Part shown: positions 59,652 through 64,000 of the stretch, one piece after another | Layout: each line of letters starts with the position of its first letter | Position numbering within the stretch: the stretch's first letter is position 1 | Assembly (NCBI RefSeq): GCF_040683095.1 | Contig: NZ_JBFBCI010000005.1 | Coordinates: forward strand, 174,156 to 238,155 | DNA from: Sphaerisporangium sp040683095 | GTDB taxonomy: Bacteria; Actinomycetota; Actinomycetes; Streptosporangiales; Streptosporangiaceae | Reading direction: 5' to 3' | Length of the DNA: 64,000 nucleotides | Position numbers and translations under genes: made by a program | Notes under the pieces: generated by a model | Told to the model about the DNA's origin: nothing | What the model saw: the letters and a program-made list of their open reading frames with translations, nothing else | The model's database searches: none

Positions 59652-61142
59652 TTACAGCGAGGGCGCCTTGGACAGCAGGGAGCCGCCCCAGCGGTCCTCG
59701 TACGCCTTCTCGACGGCGGCGCCCACGCGGTAGCAGCGGTCGTCGCCGAGGACCGGGGCCATGATCTGCAGGCCCACCGGCAGGCCGTCCTCGTCGGCGA
59801 GGCCGCACGGCACCGAGATGGCCGCGTTGCCCGCGAGGTTGGCCGGGATCGTGCACAGGTCGGCGAGGTACATCGCCATCGGGTCGTCGGCGCGCTCGCC
59901 GATCGGGAAGGCGGTGGTCGGGGTGGTCGGCGAGACCAGCACGTCGACCTGGTGGAAGGCCGCCTCGAAGTCGCGCGCGATCAACGTGCGGACCTTCTGC
60001 GCCGAGCCGTAGTACGCGTCGTAGTAGCCGCTCGACAGGGCGTACGTGCCGAGCATGATGCGCCGCTTGACCTCAGCGCCGAAGCCCTGGGCGCGGGTCA
60101 GCGCCATGACCTCCTCGGCGCTGCGGGTGCCGTCGTCGCCGACGCGCAGGCCGTAGCGCATGCCGTCGAACCTGGCCAGGTTGGACGAGCACTCCGACGG
60201 GGCGATCAGGTAGTAGGCGGGCAGGGCGTAGGTGAAGTTCGGGCAGGAGACCTCGACGACCTTGGCGCCCAGCGACTCCAGCAGCTCGACCGCCTCGCGG
60301 AAGCGGGCCAGCACGCCGGGCTGGTAGCCCTCGCCGCCGAACTCCTTGACCACGCCGACCCGCAGCCCGGCGACGTCGCCGTGGCGGGCGGCCTCGACGA
60401 CCGGCGGCACCTCGGAGTGGATGGACGTGGTGTCCATCACGTCGTGGCCGGAGAACGCCTCGTGCAGCAGCGCGGTGTCCAGGACGTTGCGGGCGAACGG
60501 GCCCGGGGTGTCCAGCGAGGAGGCGAAGGCGATCAGCCCGTAGCGGGAGGAACCGCCGTACGTCGGCTTCATACCGACGATGCCGGTGACGGCCGCGGGC
60601 TGGCGGATCGAGCCGCCCGTGTCGGTGCCGGTGGACAGCGGCGCCTGGTAGGAGGCCACCGCGGCGCTCGAACCGCCCGACGAGCCGCCGGGGATGCGCG
60701 CCAGGTCCCACGGGTTGCGCGTCGGACCGTAGGCGGAGTTCTCGGTGGAGGAGCCCATCGCGAACTCGTCCAGGTTGGTCTTGCCGAGGATCACCAGACC
60801 GGCCTCGCGCAGGCGCGCGGTCACCGTCGCGTCGTACGGCGGCCGGTAGCCTTCGAGGATCTTGGAACCGGCCGTGGTCGGCATGTCCTTGGTCGTGAAG
60901 ACGTCCTTGTGGGCGATCGGCACGCCCGCGAGGGGGCCGAGCTCCTCGCCGGCGGCGCGGCGGGCGTCGACCGCGCGGGCCTGCTCCAGCGCCGACTCGG
61001 CGGCGACGTGCAGGAACGCGTTGACCCGCCCGTCGACCTCGGCGATGCGGTCCAGGTGGGCCTGGGCGACCTCGACCGCCGAGACCTCGCCCGAGGCCAT
61101 CAGCGCGCCGAGCTCGGCGGCGGTCTTGCGGGTGAGACTCAT
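59652..61142 (-). CDS. gatA: Asp/Glu-tRNA amidotransferase subunit A
   Basis: Glutaminase (amidase-family) subunit of GatCAB, 496 residues. The Lys-cisSer-Ser triad is complete: Lys79 in GVPIAHKDVF, Ser154 in PGGSSGGSSAAV, and nucleophile Ser178 in GTDTGGSIRQPAA. It releases ammonia, which is channelled to GatB. It overlaps gatC by 4 bases (ATGA). It normally precedes gatB directly; here two foreign genes stand between. Confidence 0.98.
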   Translation of the reverse strand: MSLTRKTAAELGALMASGEVSAVEVAQAHLDRIAEVDGRVNAFLHVAAESALEQARAVDARRAAGEELGPLAGVPIAHKDVFTTKDMPTTAGSKILEGYRPPYDATVTARLREAGLVILGKTNLDEFAMGSSTENSAYGPTRNPWDLARIPGGSSGGSSAAVASYQAPLSTGTDTGGSIRQPAAVTGIVGMKPTYGGSSRYGLIAFASSLDTPGPFARNVLDTALLHEAFSGHDVMDTTSIHSEVPPVVEAARHGDVAGLRVGVVKEFGGEGYQPGVLARFREAVELLESLGAKVVEVSCPNFTYALPAYYLIAPSECSSNLARFDGMRYGLRVGDDGTRSAEEVMALTRAQGFGAEVKRRIMLGTYALSSGYYDAYYGSAQKVRTLIARDFEAAFHQVDVLVSPTTPTTAFPIGERADDPMAMYLADLCTIPANLAGNAAISVPCGLADEDGLPVGLQIMAPVLGDDRCYRVGAAVEKAYEDRWGGSLLSKAPSL

Positions 61143-61438
61143 GCCTCCTCCCCGAGGATGCGCGGGACGCGGAAGCGATCGTCCTCGACGGCCGGGGCGG
61201 CCGCCAGGGCCTGCTGCGGGGTCAGGCTCGGCCGCGTCTCGTCGGGACGGTAGACGTTGGTGAGCGGCAGCGCGTGCGAGGACGGCGGGACGTCGTCGGT
61301 GGCGACCTCGGCCACGCGCGCGACCGCGCCGATGATGGCGTCGAGCTGTGTCGCGTAGTGATCGAGCTCGGCGTCGGCCAGCGCCAGCCGGGACAGCCGG
61401 GCGAGGTGAGCGACCTCGTCGCGGGTTATGGCGGACAT
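61139..61438 (-). CDS. gatC: Asp/Glu-tRNA amidotransferase subunit C
   Basis: Small stabilising subunit of GatCAB, 99 residues, wrapping around GatA. Start MSAITRDEVAHLARLSRLALADAELDHYATQLDAIIGAVARVAEV matches the family helices; the end DRFRVPRILGEEA is typical. First gene of the operon; ATG 61438, GGGTTAACGACTC upstream. An IS element lies ~120 bases upstream and points away. Confidence 0.96.
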   Translation of the reverse strand: MSAITRDEVAHLARLSRLALADAELDHYATQLDAIIGAVARVAEVATDDVPPSSHALPLTNVYRPDETRPSLTPQQALAAAPAVEDDRFRVPRILGEEA

Positions 61439-61631
61439 GAGTCGTTAACCCGTTTCATGGATGGCAATCGGACAGTGTCATCATCCTAGGGCGCGTGACC
61501 GAACGTGGCCGAACCATTAACCTTCGTTCGCCGTACCCGGGGACGCGCGCCCGCCCCGGGCCGTTGTCCACGCGGAGAACCCGAGGCTTGTGGATTTGAT
61601 TAATAACTCTCGGTGATTCTATGATCACTGC

Positions 61632-62255
61632 ATGGAACTTCTTCGACTGTCAAAAGCCGCACAGCGCCTGGGTGTTCATCCCGTGACGCTTCGGCTGTGG
61701 GCGGATTCGGGGAAGATCCCGGTGACGTGGGTCGGGCGTGAGCGCCGGTTCTCCTCCGTTGATGTGGAGTCGATGAAGGTCACTGCCGGTGGCGGTGACC
61801 GGATTCGTCTGGAGGGCCTGTACGTTCGCGTCTCGGGCTCGGCCGGTCAGGAGTCCTGGCTGCAGGCGCAGGAGTCCGAGCTGCGGGCCACCGCCACGGG
61901 CGATGTGGTGAAGGTGTTCAAGGACCGGAGCTCTGGCCTGCGTGAGGACCGGCCCGGCCTGAACAGGCTCCTTCAGGCTGTCGCCGGCGGTTCGGTGACG
62001 GTGGTCCGGGTGACGCATGAGGACCGGCTGGCCCGTTTTGGTGCCAGCTGGCTCAAGCGGCTGTTCGCCGTCCACGGGGCGACGATGGAGACCCTGTATC
62101 CGAAGAAGCTCGGCGGGCGGGAGGAACTCCTGGAGGACTTCGTTTCCCTGGTCACCATGTTCGCGGGCCGCTTGTACGGGATGCGCTCGGCGGATGAGCG
62201 CAGGCGGCTTTTGGTCGAGTCCGGGCAGTGCCCGCAGCCGCAAGACGCCGCGTGA
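61632..62255 (+). CDS. tnpA: IS607 serine recombinase TnpA
   Basis: Transposase of 207 residues. A MerR-like HTH at the start (LLRLSKAAQRLGVHPVTLRLWADSGKIPVTWVGRERRFSSVDVESM) is followed by a serine-resolvase domain whose nucleophile is the Ser in LYVRVSGSAGQESWLQAQESEL (about residue 70), with VVRVTHEDRLARFGASWLKRLF further on. This HTH-first order is the IS607 signature. ATG 61632. Intact. It ends in GTGA overlapping the next gene. Confidence 0.93.
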   Translation: MELLRLSKAAQRLGVHPVTLRLWADSGKIPVTWVGRERRFSSVDVESMKVTAGGGDRIRLEGLYVRVSGSAGQESWLQAQESELRATATGDVVKVFKDRSSGLREDRPGLNRLLQAVAGGSVTVVRVTHEDRLARFGASWLKRLFAVHGATMETLYPKKLGGREELLEDFVSLVTMFAGRLYGMRSADERRRLLVESGQCPQPQDAA

Positions 62256-64000
62256 GCCGCAAACCGCCCGTCGCTGAGAGCCAGACCTGTCGTACCGCGT
62301 GCGCCCGCGTCCTGATCCGTACGGGCGTGGAGGAGAGGACCGGCGAGGTCATCCCGGCTTCCGTGCTGGCCGGACGGATCGGCTGGTGCCTGGATCTGGT
62401 CTCGGAGATGGCCGGGCAGCTCATCGCCGGGCATTGGAACACCTCGGACGTGTGCACCTTGGCGTCGGGTGTGGATGCGGGGGGCCGGAGACTTCCCTCG
62501 AACGCGTGGATGGCGCTGCGCCGTCTGGGCTGGAGCGTGGCCGTCCCGGCGAAGGTCAACGACCGGATCGTGCGCATGGCTCAGGAGCAGGCCGGGCGTG
62601 TTCTGCGGTCGGCTTGGTGGCGGGCCCAGATCATGGCGGGAATCCTCGCGGCCTGGCCGGGCGATCCGGCCAGGCGAACGCCGCAGGAGTGGGACGCGGT
62701 CCGTGCCGCCGTGCCGGGCGGGGAGTATCTGCCCTCCAGCGTGATCAAGGGCCGCACCCGGCAGATCGCCCGCTTCCACGCCGCACATGGGCGGCTTCCT
62801 GTGGACGTGTTCGAGTTGGAGCCGGTGCCCCGCGTGGCGCGGATGCTGCTGCTCGCCGCCTGCGACGGCCAGCAGGCCACCATCGAACGCTCCGAGACCG
62901 ACCCCCGGCGCGCGGTGCTGCGGTTGCAGCTTCCCACCCGCCCCGACCCGCGGGCGTACGCGGACTGGACGTGGGTGACCTGCCCGATCGCTCTGCCGCC
63001 GACCGTGCCCGCCGGCGCGGTGCTGCACCTTCCCACCCTGCGCCCCGCAGGCGGTCAGGTGCGCGCCGACATCGCCTACAGTCATGCCGTCCCAAAGACC
63101 CGGCGTACCGGCCACACCATGGCGCTCGGCGTGGACTGGGGCCTGGGCACCCTGTTGTCCGCCGGGGCGGCCCGGCTCCATGCCGACGGGAAGATCACCG
63201 TCCTCGGGACCGGCGCGCAGTTCCGGGCCGCCGGGGTCCTGGCCAAGCAGCACCGGCTGCGCCGCCTGTCGGAACGCCTGCACGCCAAGGCCAGCCACAT
63301 CGAGCGGCTGATCGGCGGCGACCAGGAGCACCCCCTGGTCGGCAAGCGCACCGTGCTGCGCGGAGAGATCCGCGCGGTGTCCGAGCGGCGGTCGAACCTC
63401 AACGACGCCCTGGCGTGGTCCGCTGCCCGGTGGGCCGTGGACCAGGCCATCGCCGCCCGGGCGAGCGTGATCTACCTGGAAGACCTGCGGTCGATGGAAG
63501 CCCGGGGCATGGGCGCCACGATGAACGTGCGCCTGTCCCAAGCGGTGCGCGGGCAGATCGCCGGCCGCATGCGGCACCTGGCCGCCGAGGCCGGCATCGC
63601 CGTGGTGACCGTACCGGCGCGCAACACCTCCAAGCACTGCCCGCAGTGCCTCACGCCGCTGCGGCACCGCAAAGCCCCAGACCGGCCGGCGGTCGCGGGC
63701 TGGAAGTGGGCCATCTGCCCCGACCGCGACGGTTGCGGCTGGCAGGGCGACCGTGATCACGGCGCGTGGCGTCGCATCGCCGCCCGCGGCCTCACCCACC
63801 AGGCCAAGACCGTCGCCGACCGCACCACCGGGCAGATGGCGATCCGCACGGTGGTGGACACGCTCGAAACACGCGCGGTCATCACCCCGGCCGCACCCCA
63901 GACCAGCCGCAAGGACCGGTCGAAGACCGGCCCCACCCGGCCCCGATCCACACGCCCCGCGCCCAGGCGACGCAGGGCACCCTCCCCTGCCAGGCCCTTG
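62252..64000 (+). CDS. tnpB: TnpB of IS607-type element, partial
   Basis: RNA-guided nuclease, starting at GTG 62252 inside the tnpA stop (4-base overlap) and open to the window end: 583 codons visible. The RuvC residues are Asp in MALGVDWGLGTLL, Glu in VIYLEDLRSMEARG and a third Asp in GWQGDRDHGAWRRIAARG. The zinc site is CPQC...CPDRDGCGW. It is much longer and more diverged than the IS605 tnpB at 8282, with ~280 residues before the RuvC start, like the larger IS607-associated TnpB. The C-terminal part is basic and may overlap the guide RNA. Confidence 0.85.
   Translation, partial: MSRKPPVAESQTCRTACARVLIRTGVEERTGEVIPASVLAGRIGWCLDLVSEMAGQLIAGHWNTSDVCTLASGVDAGGRRLPSNAWMALRRLGWSVAVPAKVNDRIVRMAQEQAGRVLRSAWWRAQIMAGILAAWPGDPARRTPQEWDAVRAAVPGGEYLPSSVIKGRTRQIARFHAAHGRLPVDVFELEPVPRVARMLLLAACDGQQATIERSETDPRRAVLRLQLPTRPDPRAYADWTWVTCPIALPPTVPAGAVLHLPTLRPAGGQVRADIAYSHAVPKTRRTGHTMALGVDWGLGTLLSAGAARLHADGKITVLGTGAQFRAAGVLAKQHRLRRLSERLHAKASHIERLIGGDQEHPLVGKRTVLRGEIRAVSERRSNLNDALAWSAARWAVDQAIAARASVIYLEDLRSMEARGMGATMNVRLSQAVRGQIAGRMRHLAAEAGIAVVTVPARNTSKHCPQCLTPLRHRKAPDRPAVAGWKWAICPDRDGCGWQGDRDHGAWRRIAARGLTHQAKTVADRTTGQMAIRTVVDTLETRAVITPAAPQTSRKDRSKTGPTRPRSTRPAPRRRRAPSPARPL

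Larger units (their letters stand above)
61500..64000 (+). mobile_element. IS607-family element, cut by the window end
   Basis: A serine-recombinase tnpA overlapping a long tnpB. The left end is not defined by repeats (IS607 elements have none); it lies somewhere in 61500-61631. The region 61550-61631 is AT-rich for this genome (GATTTGATTAATAACTC) and probably belongs to the element, carrying its promoter. The right end is beyond the window. Confidence 0.65.

Noticed and set aside
61973..63799. Long minus-strand frame within the IS607 element
   Set aside because: Antisense to tnpA/tnpB, whose catalytic motifs are clear.

Overview
High-GC DNA with GTG and TTG starts, GC-rich hairpin terminators and a leu/ilv/serA/gltX/gatCAB gene order typical of Actinomycetota. 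The window most likely comes from the chromosome of a filamentous actinomycete, perhaps Streptosporangiales; the genus is an inference and cannot be fixed from the sequence alone.

Layout. 1-2.7 kb: a DHA2 efflux pump (cut by the window edge) divergent from its TetR regulator, then a small cold-shock-like gene. 2.7-6.3 kb: HU protein, a small unknown gene, leuD, leuC and the divergent IclR regulator ndgR. 6.4-10.4 kb: an acidic unknown protein, an IS605/IS1341-type tnpB element with a broken gene at its edge, and three tRNA genes (Glu, Glu, Gln). 10.6-18.9 kb: M3 peptidase, gltX, a fumarylacetoacetase-like hydrolase, a small monooxygenase, a WYL regulator and a secreted heparinase-like protein. 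18.9-26.9 kb: cimA, ilvE, leuB, a ROK protein, a 39-residue protein and serA. 27-44.5 kb: an accessory stretch with a frameshifted sugar symporter, a PadR-controlled ABC exporter, a PIN-domain pair, an ArsR gene with an Mg-type P-ATPase, a TatA-like protein, an LCP-family protein, a pterin dehydratase, a DUF1707-FHA protein and a D,D-carboxypeptidase. 44.6-48.2 kb: ilvBNC. 48.4-56 kb: a GGDEF-EAL protein, a 2-hydroxyacid dehydrogenase, a PQQ-type sugar dehydrogenase lipoprotein and a VanW protein. 56-61.4 kb: gatCAB, with a two-gene AAA ATPase/DUF4276 module between gatA and gatB. 61.6-64 kb: an IS607-type element, cut by the window edge.

Function. The metabolic core makes branched-chain amino acids: CimA feeds the LeuCD/LeuB steps (a pyruvate route to 2-ketobutyrate, hence isoleucine), IlvBNC makes the keto acids and IlvE aminates them. 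SerA opens serine synthesis, and GltX and GatCAB supply charged Glu/Gln/Asn tRNAs. Control appears layered. Short leader peptides rich in Leu/Ile/Val codons sit before ilvB and cimA, and a third, orphan one sits before the 39-residue gene. A shared inverted motif (TCTCA-N5-TGAGA) lies upstream of these leaders and in the leuC/ndgR gap.

Most interesting: the AAA/DUF4276 pair fused by overlaps into the gatCAB operon; the orphan attenuator; a family of three interspersed three-tier palindromes whose innermost stem covaries; and a PIN-domain gene with an unusually large overlapping partner.
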